The notes under the pieces were generated by a model. It was not told the origin of the DNA, made no database searches, and saw only the letters and a list, made by a program, of their open reading frames with translations. This document shows positions 19,739-31,822 of a DNA stretch of 64,000 bases, piece by piece (position 1 is the stretch's first letter; the number at the start of each line of letters is the position of its first letter). The stretch comes from Rhipidocladum racemiflorum. Its lineage: Eukaryota; Streptophyta; Magnoliopsida; Poales; Poaceae. The translations under genes and the position numbers were made by a program. The DNA lies in contig CM070584.1 in NCBI GenBank assembly GCA_036346355.1, positions 52,039,097 through 52,103,096 on the forward strand, written 5' to 3'.

Positions 19739-20070
19739 TAGCCAAGTGAATTTTCTTACCTTAGCTAGAGTGCATTGTTCAATGTTTGAGGATCGTTTGG
19801 ATAATGAATTTTTCAAAAAGATTTGTTAACACAATTTTTAGTTGAAGTTTTGAAGAAACAAGATTACTCTGTTAGTTGGTTAGGACAAGAACATAGCACT
19901 GATGTAACCAAATAACTGAGACCAAAATTGTGTTTTCCTGTTACCTGACTAGGAACTCTGTCAAAGCAAATCAGGTAATGGCATAATTCCAGATGTATTC
20001 AAACACAATATGGAATTGTCTAATACAATAAAGGAAAACCAATTCAGAAAGTATTAACAGCAAAATACAT

Positions 20071-22757
20071 TTAGCGAGGTAAACTAGTCCAAGAAACAAG
20101 TTCTTGCTCCATGGTATAGCTTTGGGTGGCATCTTGAGTTACCAAATTATCAACTATTCCAATCTCAACATACTGGGCCCGAGAAGTATAGTTGGATGTA
20201 GACAATAATAGTGGCTCGATTTCATTCTCCCTTGGTAATTCTTCTTGATTCCCTTTTTTTATCTTACCTCTCAGAAGTTGCAGCCTGAACTCAACTTCTT
20301 TCATTGTAGGTCTCTCTTCTCCTCTAAGCCTTAAACATATTTCTGCAAGTGAGGCCATCTCATCAATTTCCTTATGGTTTGCTTCTTCCACAACCTGAGC
20401 ATCTACTATTTCTATTGTGGTTTTATCTTGCTGTCTCTGAAGGAAATGATGACACAAGTTCTGCTTCTCTCCAATAGAATTGAGGAAGATTGGTTTCTTT
20501 CTTGTTAGAAGCTCAATAAGTATTACACCAAAGCTGTAAACATCACTCTTCTCATTTAATTGGCCTGTATGGTAATATTCAGGATCCAAATACCCAAATG
20601 TACCCTGCACAATTGTGACCACATGAGTTTCATCAATGGAAACAGATCTTGAAGCACCAAAGTCTGAAACCTTTGTAGTGAAATTGTCATCGAGGAGTAT
20701 ATTGGTAGATTTTACATCTCTGTGAAATATTGGTATTGAAGCAGCACAATGGAGATAGGCAAGAGCACTTGCAGCCTCAAGTGCAATTCTGATGCGATCG
20801 CCCCATGATAGCAAGCATTTTCTACCCAAATTACCATGGAGAAGGTCATAGAGTGTGCCATTGGAGATGAATTCATACACGAGCAAAGGTACCTCGGATT
20901 CAAGGCAACAACCGAAAAGCTTAACCACGTTGCGATGAATAATTTGAGACAAGATGGCAAACTCATTAATGAATTGATCGATCTCACTTTGATCCACAAT
21001 TTTGGACTTTTTAATTGCCACCACTCGTTGATCTGATAAAATGCCCTTGTAAACTGTGCCATGACCCCCATGGCCAACAATACGTGTTGAGTCAAAGCTA
21101 TTGGTTGCCTTCTCTAGTTCTTCTATGGAAAATATTTTTGTACTATGTGCAACACTTTCATCTGATGAGATCAGTTGCTCCAAGATAAGGCCTTTGTTTT
21201 TTTTGAAGTACGACCTCCTAACTTTCTTTTGGATGCGCCTCCTCCACCTTTGGACAAATGCGATTGAACTTATTGTGAGAGCTAGAACTCCAAAACCACA
21301 GCCAAGTCCAATGGCAACTCCTGCATCGTTTGTATAGATATACAAGATATCTTAGTGAACAAACCATTTTTTTATAACTGGGGAATATGAAATAAAAGAA
21401 AAAAGGTTAAATCAGAAGACATACCCAAAAGAAGGCTACGATGCTTAGTGGAAGTATCTCTCCTTTCTGCAAGATGAAAAGTGTTTAAAAGAATGGGGAA
21501 AAAGCAGGATCAACAGATATCCCATGAGAACAACCAGTGCAACCATAGCTTCATCCGCAGTTACAGATAATATAACACATTTGGTGGTCTATTGACCTCT
21601 CTCTCTCTCTCTCTCTCTCGACAAGGCCTTTCACTTCGGAAAAGACCATTTTGCAAATGTTCCCCTAGAAGTTGCCGTATTTCCTTTAGTCTTGCCATTG
21701 GAAAGCTTATTTGCTACTTTTTTTAAATATAGCTGACTTGCTAGGTAGGGATAAATTGGTGATAAAATGGTCCTAAGAAGGCTAATATAACGATAAAATG
21801 ACTTGTTTGTGTGTTAATAAATCAAAATAAGGAGGCAGTAAGTGACAAATTAAGACTTTGACTTTAGAGAGTTTGTTGGAATTTTCCCTATATTAGTATT
21901 TAGGTGCAAGGAAACAAGTACGCTAAGCACTACTATATCATTTGCCATGCTTAATTGGCCATCTAGCTCAAACGCAAAGGCCGTGTTTGGTAAGGTTGTA
22001 GCTTTTCTGAGAAGTAGCTTTCGGCTAAGCTACATGGTTGAAGGATTGCATGGTTGAACGGCTGGGCTGAAGAGGTTTGGTGTTTGGCAGCCTAGCTTTT
22101 ATGTGTGATAGGTGCGGGTCGGGAATGAGAGTGAAGAGGGGTGGAGTGGGGTTCGAGATTTTATACTTAGTATGAGGGTAATTTTTTCCAACTCTAGTGG
22201 CAAAGTCAGAATTCCAACTCACCAAAGCCGTAGGAAGGTACTCCAAACTAGCTTTCCTTTTTTAGCTTCTCCTAGTACAAATAGACTGTTGGCTTTTAAC
22301 TTTCGGCTGCGGAGAAGCCAGCCGTTTGAGACAGCTTGCAGTTTATAGAGGAAATAAGTCAAAGCTGAAACCATCTCAAATAAGACCAAAATCTTGCGTA
22401 AGCCAGGATACGGCTTCCATTCTATATTCCATTGTTAATTTGAAAGTTCAAATCCTCTTCTTTCGTTTTCAATTGAAAGTTTTTTTTTTATTGAAATTCC
22501 CATTGAAAGCTTCCATGTTCGAAGCTTTGAGGCTCCAGTTAGAGGTTTTGATATCTCAAACGGAAGTGTCCGCTGCAAAGCTATCTAAATGATACCCTCT
22601 GAATAGCATGATAGCATCCCCTCTGTTGTTATAAGCATGTGTAGTGGGATTGAAATGAACTAGCTCGTCGTAGTATTCCTTAAGCCAAACAAGTTTAGAT
22701 TCAGATGATCCCGGACCAACGTCTTCTTCAAACCAAATGCATGATACTTTTGATGGA

Positions 22758-22829
<72 letters not shown>

Positions 22830-23530
22830 TTGAACTAGAGTGTTCTCCACACAAGCCGGATCTCATCCATCCAGGATACCTAGGAAATTAATGTGTATTT
22901 TGTGTTATATTGACATATATCGCCATGCACGAAGTGCTCAAATCATCTTTCCGACTATCCAAGAGTTGTGTACCTTCACAGCCATTCTAGATAATGGGGT
23001 GTTAAATTATGAAACGGGTGTTAAGAGTTGTGTACCTTGACAGCCATTCCGGACGTAAGGATTTCCTTGGTAGCCGGCAGAGCACTTGCAACGATAACCA
23101 ATTGGGACATGCCCGGAGACATTAAGGCAGTCACTTTTAGTGCTGACGCAAGCATATGTAGTGATGTTGCTCCTCGCCATTTGACAAGTCATATTGGTGA
23201 CAGCCCACTTACAAACACCATATCGCTCTGAAAAGTCAAAGCTTTCCAAGTTCTCAACCTCAAATATATGTCCTCGAATAATTTCATACATATGTGTTTC
23301 ATCATCTCCGTGGTTGGAAGGCTTCCTAACGTACATAAGTCCATCATCTATTGAAATATTTGTCACTTGGTATTGTATGTGTGGTGTTCCAATAAGAGTT
23401 TGATTGGCTGTGCAATTCAGTTGAAAGTTCTTGTTTCCAGAACAGCCCTCCTCAAGGCCAAATGGAAAAGGAATACTTATATTGCCACATGATCTAGAAC
23501 AATTCTGCCTGTCCCGAGTGGGATCATACT
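20071..23530 (-). CDS. Wall-associated receptor kinase, exons 2-4 (second GUB_WAK, TM, kinase)
   Basis: Three exons: 23036-23530, 21425-21466 and 20071-21320. Every junction is phase 1 with GT/AG borders (donors GTACAC, GTATGT; acceptors AACAG, TTGCAG, ATGCAG). Exon 2 begins EYDPTRDRQ and carries a GUB_WAK module (CSRSCGNISIPFPFG) and an EGF-like Cys-rich end (GYRCKCSAGYQGNPYVRNGC). The 42-bp exon encodes RRDTSTKHRSLLL. The last exon gives a TM helix (GVAIGLGCGFGVLALTIS), a Gly-loop (VGHGGHGTVYKG), VAIKK, HRDVKSTNILL, DFG and GTFGYLDPEYYHTGQ: a complete RD Ser/Thr kinase. No EGF_CA exon was seen. The product would sit in the plasma membrane, bind wall pectin and signal inward. Exon 2 needs an upstream phase-1 exon; 34764-35694 fits exactly. 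Confidence 0.85.
21596..21619. repeat. (CT)n microsatellite in WAK intron 3
   Basis: About 12 CT units between the juxtamembrane exon and the second GUB_WAK exon. Confidence 0.85.
21981..22336. mobile_element. Possible Tourist/hAT-like MITE in a WAK intron
   Basis: The left GGCCGTGTTTGGT with GCTTTTCTGAGAAG is loosely mirrored by CTTTCGGCTGCGGAGAAGCC and CCGTTTGAGAC at the right. The ends are imperfect and I saw no target duplication, so the boundaries are approximate. Confidence 0.4.
22760..22830. repeat. (ATT)n microsatellite in a WAK intron
   Basis: About 23 tandem trinucleotide units. Confidence 0.9.
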
Positions 23531-23570
23531 CTGTTCCAATGAATAAATCACGTATATTAATGAGAAACAA

Positions 23571-24710
23571 ATACTAATAAAAGTTCAAAAAGAAATGTGT
23601 AATATCACGGCCCCATTAATGTGAAATCTCATATGAAGCGGTGGTGGGATTAATCCCACATAGCTTACATAAAGTAAGTTGTAGCAGTATATAATACATG
23701 TTAGATCCAAACATAGCACCTCTGGGTTAACCCTTTTATATGAAGCAAGAACGAAAGTGTAAATAGGATGCTATACATGCGTGAGTACGCCCCCACAGTG
23801 GGCTGGGCTTTTAGCAAAACTTAGATCAGGATGTTACAAAATGCTTCACTAAGTATATATAATTGCTGCTTCAGCAATATCAAACAATTAGACAGCCTTG
23901 CACCTAAATTTTTAAGGGACAATTTTTTTATTTGCATCGAAAATTTGTATCATCCCTTATATGTTACTTATTATATCGGATTCCATATGTCAGTGGAATA
24001 ATCAAGGATTTTGAAAAAAAAAAAATAGTGGTATATAAGAAATTAGCCCAATTTTTAAATGTATATATAGACACCCGTCATTGTATTTATATTAACTAGA
24101 AACTTGGATTACATTTATATTAACAGAAAATCCATTGTACCACTAGATACTCTCCATTCAGACCTGCCACTAAATTCGTGCTCATACCATCCATGCCATC
24201 AGTTTCAAAAGTTTGGAACTCCATGCCATCGTTGAACATTAGTATGAGTTAAATGTTTAGTTTGATACGAAAAGACCAAATTACCCCTCCTTTTGACTGG
24301 AATGAACAAAATTGCCACAATCCTTACTCTTCTTCCTCCTCTCTCCCAACACCGATCTGCCCAACAACCTAATCCACCCACTGCCACCTAGCTCCAACCA
24401 GCAACCATGGAGAAGCTACTCGAGCCACCAACCAATGAGAGGATGTCATCACCATGTTGTAGCCTACAGTTCTACACCCTACGATGTTATTAGCCAGTGC
24501 GATGGTCCAGACAGCCAACCGCTACCACGGCAGTGTGGGTGTGTTTGGAAAGATCGTCCTCGTTGATGCTGATTGTGTGGGCTCAGAAATACTAGAAAAC
24601 AGTATACCATTTTTAGACGGTACATGATCGGGTCGTTGATTAGGTAGGGGTGTAATGTGTTGTGAGCCATCAGATTCCTCCAAAGCTACGAAGCCTCGAT
24701 CCTTCTGGAG
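23571..24710. other. WAK intron 1 sequence, no gene recognised
   Basis: AT-rich from 23571 to about 24290, then mixed composition. Only ORFs under 90 codons. It is part of the long gap between WAK exons 1 and 2. Confidence 0.45.
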
Positions 24711-24976
24711 TAGAGGTGGGCATCGTGCCGTGCCGAGCCGGTCCGGCATGGGCCCATCGTGCTTCGTGTCTAAACCGTGCCGGGCTGTGACGGCCCGTCG
24801 TGCCTACCGTGACGGGCCAGCTCGCCTTCGGCGAGCCCAGGCACGGCCCATTTGCGCTTCGTGCCGTGCCGGCCCAGGCCCAGACCCATTTACACTATTA
24901 CGATGAGAGGAAAGGAGACGGAGACGCACATTGCTCAATCTCTTTCAGTTCTCTCTCGCACGTTGCTCCCTCTTAC

Positions 24977-25014
<38 letters not shown>

Positions 25015-25501
25015 CATCTCACTCAATCTCTCTCACCCGTTGCTCCCTCTCTCAGCTCTCTCCCTCTCTCTCGACCGTCCCTCTCAATCTCTCTCTTGCC
25101 TGTTGCCTCCCTCTCTCACACTTAATGGCTGACGAGAGAACGAGAGATGGCCATCTGTAGAAAGCCCAACAGTACTTTTTCTCTACAAAAAGATCATCAG
25201 ACTCATAACCTCGACAATATTATAAATCTAGTGAAATAAAACCATTGTAGATAAGTGACATAATATAGCCATCAACAACAATGAAATTGTGACAGTAGAT
25301 CTGTGTTCGTGCCTTCGCTATGCTTCCCGTGTCTTCGCCGTGCCGCCCATCGTGCCCTGATCTCAGGCCCGACACGGCCCGTGCTACAGTGTCGTGCCGA
25401 CACGGCACGGCCCACCCCCGTGTCGTGCTGGGTTTTGGACCGGGCTGGACCACCGTGCTTCGGGCTGGCCCAAAAAGACCCGGCCCAAGTGCCCAACTCT
25501 A
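24711..25501 (+). mobile_element. Non-autonomous hAT element A
   Basis: It starts TAGAGGTGGGCA and ends TGCCCAACTCTA. The 8-bp flanks TTCTGGAG and TTCCAGAG match at 6 of 8 positions, a decayed hAT target duplication. The subterminal regions are full of CGTGCCG/CGGCACG words, as in element B (29928-32260), with which it shares the palindrome CTCGCCTTCGGCGAG. The middle has (CT)n runs. No transposase. Confidence 0.7.
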
Positions 25502-25576
25502 TTCCAGAGCCACCAATGTGAGTATCAGGAACTTCAGTTCCACCTTAAGCCACCGCAAGAATAGCCAAGTTGCAAC

Positions 25577-26000
25577 ATCCGACTACCCTTCACAGTCGTG
25601 GAGGGAGGAGTGGGTGCATCCGAGCATGTAGGAGACATCATCGAGGATGGTGTTGGACTACGCCTGGTCACTGAAGAGATTGACATTGGTGTAGAAGAGG
25701 TCCCGCATGGTGACATGGATACCCTATGTAAGACGGTGTGGATGAGGGAGAGGATGCACACGTTGACAGTGGCCTTACACACGGTTGCAACCCTGGCGAA
25801 GGGCCTCATGAACTCATGGTGGAGGAGCACAATGCGGTCTAGGTCCAGGAGGTAAACTTGGTTGGAGGCGGCATGGGAGGGGATGGCGAAGGAGAATCTG
25901 CGGTCGGCTAGGATGTTGCGTGCGGTGGAGAGGATGAGGCGGTTAAGGTGGGAGGTGATGGAGGCAGAGTCCTAATCGGCCACCACAATGTAGGAGTAGG
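25577..26000 (-). pseudogene. SPO11/TOP6A-like gene fragment
   Basis: The minus strand reads SYIVVAD-stop-DSASITSHLNRLILS, then FAIPSHAASNQVYLLDLDRIVLL, RPFARVATVCKATVNVCILSLIHTVLHR. After a frame change it reads MRDLFYTNVNLFSDQA-stop-SNTILDDVSYMLGCTHSSLHDC. The blocks 'RDLFYT-V-LF-DQ' and 'LDDVS-MLGCTRSSL' are those of plant SPO11/topoisomerase VI subunit A proteins (meiotic double-strand-break enzyme and relatives). The fragment has at least two stops and one frameshift, no intact start and no C-terminal Toprim part, so it is a relic. It lies in WAK intron 1 next to hAT element A. Confidence 0.6.
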
Positions 26001-27152
26001 GGTAGGTATTTTTTAGCTGAAATGATAAATGAACCGAAATAACCAAAAAAATCAGTTTTTCCAGTATTCGATTAATGCATCAGTTTTTATTTTGACACTA
26101 TTCGGCTTTGAGTTCGATTTTTTCATTCTGGATACTGAACAAACAAAACAACTGAATAGCCCTTTTCTCATTACCCGTTCGGCTATTCCCCATTCTTCAT
26201 AATCATTCCCCATTCCCCATTCGGCCCATTCCTCATCCGCCTCCTCCTACGCCATCTCCGCGTCACCGCGCAGCATGTCCTAGCCTCCACTCGTAGCTCC
26301 ACGCAGCACACCGCCTCCCTCGCGAACTCTTACCACTTCAGGTCGACGAGGACCAGGTCATGGTGCACGGTGGTGGGGAGGGAGTGAAACGCAGAGGAGG
26401 GGGTGCCATTCCCCATTCCCCACTCCAGATCGAATCACCATGGCACCTCGACGAGCCCCACTCGTGGCACTGGCAAGGATTTCAGCTACCTCGAGCCCTC
26501 AACTTCAACTTCTCCTCCCGCTTCTCGTCTCCCTCGGACGCGGCAAACACATCTCTTCCACAATAGCCAGATCCGCCCCTCTACGGCTCTCCATGATCCT
26601 TCTCCAACCCTAGCCTCTGCTGCCGTTGATCGACGTCTCGGGCACGTCCCCTCCATCGTCGGTTGTGCCACCCAAGAACATGGAGATTTGTGACATCTGC
26701 AACTATGACCCCAGGGCCATGTAGTTTCCCACTCGCCTCTCCCGATCCCTGTCACCTGAGCTGCTTTTCCCATGGATTCGGTATCTCTCGTGTGAGAAAG
26801 AGTGGGTAGGATTAGTACGAACAAGAATTTTGGTTTACCAGAAAACCAAAATAACCGAACCAATTTTTTGGCTAATTTGGTTTAGTTTTCGAATTTGAAA
26901 CAAAAATTTTGGTGGCTAGTTTCCAAAAACCAAAATATTTTTAAACCGAAAACACCAAATGCCCACCCCTATCCAGGAGGTAGCCAAGTTGTCCTCGCCA
27001 AGAGGCTTCACGGAGGACGAGTTCGTGGGCTTGGATTTGAATGAAGCGGAGGTGAGGGAGCAGAGGGAGGCGAGAATGGAGGCATCGAGGCAAAGCTGTG
27101 AGCAGAGGGACTCGGTGTAGGATGTGTGAAAGACCATGTGGAGTTCTATCCA
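26001..27152. other. Intron 1 spacer with short unassigned ORFs
   Basis: Mixed-composition sequence. The minus-strand ORFs at 26486-26863 and 26916-27266 show no family I recognise. AAAACCGAAATAACC-type words around 26030-26060 and 26830-26950 face each other and may be the ends of an old element. Confidence 0.4.
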
Positions 27153-28785
27153 TGTTTGTGATGAATATTTGATTTTATTGGGGCAATGTGTGCTCTGGTT
27201 TGAGTTTGATTTGAATTCATTTTGTTTTTTTTGAAGTAATTTGAGTTCTGTACGTGTGGGCAGCACTACTGGCTAGGGGAGCGGTACTGCTAGCCGAGCG
27301 GTACTACCGACCTGGTAACGGTGGTAGTTATTTTTCAATAAGAGATTTCTCTAAGTTCAGTGTGAGCGGCACTATCGGCCCTGGGGGTGGTACTGTCGAT
27401 TGGGCAGTACTACCGGTCCTTAGCTGGTGGTAGTGCCGATTTCATCTGCGAAGAATGAGTTGATTTTTGAGATTAATTGATTATTGCATATCTTGTTGTA
27501 CAATGCTATGTGATGTGTTTTTCTTGTCTTTCATGGTTGCAGGACGACGGTGCTATGTCATGGTGAGGCAAAGGATGAACGTGACTAGACGAGGTGCGCT
27601 GAGGTCCAGACAATCGGGGATCACCGGAGGATGACCAGGGATGGAATTGCTATAAGCTAAGGAGGCAAGGGAATGGTTTAGATGCTAACTTGGAGCTGCT
27701 CTGATCAAGGAGAGCCATTGGATCGCGGTTTAGAAGATAGAGTAGCGGTCAAGTTAGATTACTTTGAGAAGCGTGCAAAATCCGTTATGTTAGTGGGTTT
27801 CGGTTTAGCCCATATATGAGTGATTTAGTTAATCCTAACCCTTCAAGAGGTTCCTTATGAATGAAGGAAGCCACCCAAGGGTCGAGATTGACTCGGGTAG
27901 GCTATAAATAGAGGAGTAGGGGAATGCCTCTTCCTTCAAGCCTTTGAAAAGAATTTTAGGGTTTTCTTGTGCTCCTTTGAGCTTTGTACACCTGATTGTG
28001 AGACTTTGTAAACCTTCCTCTCAAAGAAATAAAATTTTAATTTTCTTACATTGTGCAATTTTATTTTATTGCTTGCTTGTTTTTCGTAGATTTGCCTCCT
28101 CTCCTTCTACATGCTTTTGGATCTTGTGCCAAGGATGATATATTGCAAAATGAATCTTATATAGATCATATCCCAATCATCTAAGCAATCTATGCCCTTT
28201 CTCTTCTAAGTTTTTGCAAGAAATTGGGCTTTGTGCTTAGAAGTAGAAAGATTCTTGAAGATTGCATTGTAGAGAGTTTGAGGTGTGTTCATTCATTGTT
28301 CTAAATTTCCATGATATGTGGGAGTCCATCTAGGATTGACTTGATCATCGAATCCCCACGAGCAAGTTTTGAAGGAAAATTTTGATTTTTGCCTTGTTTT
28401 ACTGCACCATTCTTTAAAACTAAAAAAAGGTCAGAACTTTGATGTCAATTCTTATGATTGAAGGTTGAAATAGGTTTATAATATCTATAGGAAGGTGCAT
28501 ACCAAGTTTTGCAGGTTTTTGTTCAGCCAATCAAAAGATACAACGATTTTTGTTTTTGTAGTTGTGTTGATTTTACTGCTTATATTCCTGAATTTACTGT
28601 TCATAGCGGCACTACCAGTTTGGATTTGTGGTAGTACCATCCCCGGACTAAATATCTAAAGCTGTGTGGCTTTTCTACCTCTTTTTGACTCTTCAAAGCT
28701 CTTGGTTGGCTCTTCTTATCCTGTAGGGTTGGAAAAAATTATTTTTGATCATTCACCCCCCTCTGATCGCTAATCCATTCCTTCA
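27153..28785 (+). mobile_element. Probable solo LTR of a SIRE-like copia element
   Basis: The right end (ATCATTCACCCCCCTCTGATCGC) is the same kind of end as the LTRs at 57722-58855 and 62794-63930. The TTTAGGGTTTTCTTGTG and (A)AATAAA block near 27955-28030 has the same position as in those LTRs. No primer-binding site follows, so a solo LTR is likely. GGTAGTACC words occur near both ends. The left border is a guess and no target duplication was found. Confidence 0.5.
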
Positions 28786-29927
28786 ACATGGCCGAGGAGG
28801 CATGCAGCTTCTTGGAGGTGGAGACCGCCTTCCTGCCCCAGTGCAGTACTTTTTCTCCAACATGTGGAGAGTTTTGGAGGCATAAACGGGAGGGTTTTGG
28901 TGGGGGACTACGGCGAAGATGGCGGCATGACTCGATCCTTCATGCCTGAGCCAAGGAAGAGAGAGAGTTGGAGGCTTAGAGTGGAGCTCGTGCACAGATA
29001 AGGGAGCGGGCGACATTATTCGGCTCCATTGCGATAGTAGTAGTTTGTGGGTAGAAAAAAGGGTGTGTCAGCAACAGACGGTGCTGGGCAACCCTCAGCG
29101 ACGTCATAGACCATCGTAGCTAGGTGAGCTCACCGAAACTTCTTAAAAACTTATTCTAAATCTACCAAAACTTGTTGAAACTCTTGTTTGAAACTTGGTG
29201 GAGCTTGTTGAAACCTTTTGAAATGTTTCGATTGAAACTCATCGGTTGAAACTTGGTGAAACTTGAGTTCCAAATCTGAAACTTGTTTAAACTTTGGTAT
29301 GGAATCTTTCATAAACACATGAAACTCACTGAAACCTAAAACTTTTCAAATATTTTCTTGAAATTGTATGAAACTTTGCTATACCGTCGGTAGTACTTCC
29401 AACAGTATAGCATTGGGTAGCAACACTCTTGTGTGGGAAAGCTATAGGGCGGTTTCAACATCTCAATCATCACCTGTGCACCCTCCTACAACACATGGTT
29501 GGCCTTCTACACTGTGGTGCAGGGCCTCATCTAGCATGTCATTAGCTCTGCTCACCATGACAAATACATCTGCGTGATGGCTGTGTAGGGTGAGAGCACC
29601 TCTGTATCAGGGGATTTCTAAACGGTCTCCTTCCTAAGGAGGCAGTAGTGGAGGCGCATGGGCAAGGTGGCATCAACGTACGGGCACAGCTAGGGCCAAG
29701 GTGTTAGCGCAAGCACCCCTACGCTAGGTGAAATTTCAGATTGCATTTTTATTTTGACTTGGTCAACAAAACAGAAAGAGTGAGAAGAGTACCAAGAAAG
29801 ACAACCGATTTAGATTGGATCCTCCTAGATGGATGGCTTATAATAGATTGTGAAGGGTACGCTAATCTATATCTATATAACTTTATATTCTCGGTGATCT
29901 ATGGATAGGCATTTGGGCCATTGACAC
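28786..29927. other. Intron 1 spacer with TGAAACTT low-complexity tract
   Basis: 28786-29100 has no clear gene. 29120-29375 is a run of irregular repeats of TGAAACTT. The rest has only short ORFs. Confidence 0.5.
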
Positions 29928-30968
29928 TAGTGGTGGGCATTTGGGTCGTGCCCACATGGGCTAGCCCGAAGCACGGTGGCCCAGCCCGACCCGAACCCAG
30001 CATAGCACGGGTTGGGCCATGTTGTGCCGGCCCGCTACTGTTCACTGGGTCGTGCCGGACCGAAGAAAAGGGCACAACGGGCGGCACAGCCCGACACACG
30101 GATTTGGGCACGGCGGGGTTGGGGAGGCCGCCTGCTGCGCCGCGTGAGGGGATGGGAGGCGACGGCCGGTGCATGAGGGGAGGGGAATGGGGAGGAGGGA
30201 GGCGGCGGGCGGCGCCGTGAGGGGAGGGGAGGCTTGGGCCGCTCGGCCGAGAGAGAGATAGACAGAGAGGAGGAGGAGGAGGAGACGAGGAGAGGGGATG
30301 TACCTGGCCGTGTCGCCGTTGTAGTGGTTGCCCAACCACCTCGACACCGTCGCCCGCCCCGCTACCTTGGCTCCTCTGCTCGCTGCATCTCCGAGCCGTC
30401 ACTGCATCGGCTCCTCGTCAAGCCGTCGGGCCACCCGAGCCTCGACCACATCGCGCCCGAGCCGCCACCTCGCTCGCCCACCGCCTCACGGAGACCGTAA
30501 TCCCTCGAGCCACCTGCCGTGCCTGCGGTGGAGGAGGTAGGGGAGAGCACAGGGAGGGAGAGGGAGGGTCGCACCGGCGCTGGGAAGGAGAGGGAGAGGG
30601 AGGGGCACGGTGCAGCCGCACGGGTAGAGGGAGGGCCAGAGGGGCACACCGGTGCGGGGAGGGAGGGGCGCGGGGCACGGGCCGCTGGGAGAGGCGGAGA
30701 GCCTGAGTCCCCGAGAGGGAGCTGGTGAAAAAGAAAAAGGAGGGAGGTGAAAAAAAAAGTGGGAAAGGGAAAATAGGTGAAGAAAAAGGCAAAGCATGTG
30801 ATCTAAATTTATTTAAAATATTTTTTAAAAGGGTTATGCGTTATATAAATCATTAGACCTTAACAACATGGTGTTCCCATTCAGCATTATATTACATTGT
30901 ATATACTAACTTTTTGTACCTCTTCTATTAGCTTAATTTAAATTTTGTTATCTCCTTGTAAAAAGCAT

Positions 30969-31013
<45 letters not shown>
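30969..31013. repeat. (TA)n(GA)n compound microsatellite
   Basis: TATATA switches to GAGAGA without a break, inside hAT element B. Confidence 0.9.
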
Positions 31014-31014
<1 letters not shown>

Positions 31015-31269
31015 TGTGGTGCTCACCACATATCACTCTTCTCAACTCCCCATTTCAAAAAACAAGTTCTAATACGCATAAAGATGTAAAATAACCAAGC
31101 ACAAAGACGGAGCTGAGGGCCTAGATTGAGCAAGACGATCACAATAACATCTCCGAGCAATGATCAGGTGAGAGAGAATGAGAGATTGAGATAGAGAGAC
31201 TGATCAGACGAGTAATGAGAGAGACTAATCGTTGAGAGAGAGCGAGAGAGATTGAGAGAGAGTGATCTG

Positions 31270-31300
<31 letters not shown>

Positions 31301-31584
31301 AGATTGAGAGATTGATTGAGATTGAGATAAATTAATTGGGCGAGAGAGAGAGCAAGAAAGATTCAGAGAGAGAGAGATTGATCGGGCGAGAGAGAAAGCG
31401 TGAGAGAGAGGGACTGAGAGAGAGAGGGAGCAACAATCAAGAATAAATAAAATTTAGTTCTTTTCCCCTTAATATTTGTGTCCACTCTCTTAGTCCCTCT
31501 CTCTCTCTCCCTCCGGCTCTCTATGTAACTCTCTTTTGCTCACTCTCACTCTCTTAGTCCCTCTCTCTCCCTCCGATTATCTAA

Positions 31585-31822
31585 GGCCCCGTTTGGCAAC
31601 TTGGAACTGAGTTGTTTCGACTAGAATCTTGGAGAAACCCAGCCAAACGGGCTAAAACTCGAAACATTTCTCCTTTTTCCACACCGGGGTTGAATCGCTC
31701 TCAACCCCGTTTCTACTAGTTTCTACTAGAATCTGGAACTGTACCAAACGGTTTGCAGAAAGTGATTCTGATTCTATCTGAAACGTTTCTACCAAGAATC
31801 TGGAACCGTACCAAACGGGGCC
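31585..31822. mobile_element. Tourist-like MITE nested in hAT element B
   Basis: 238 bp from GGCCCCGTTTGG to CCAAACGGGGCC, flanked by TAA on both sides (31582-31584 and 31823-31825): perfect ends and the 3-bp duplication of PIF/Harbinger elements. The interior repeats 'TTTCTACTAGAATCTGGAAC' words. Confidence 0.85.

Noticed and set aside
24852..25160. ORFs rich in Ser-Leu repeats
   Set aside because: They are translations of CT dinucleotide runs inside hAT element A.
30042..30797. Pro- and Ser-rich ORFs on both strands
   Set aside because: GC-rich low-complexity core of hAT element B; no domain, and frames are open on both strands at once.
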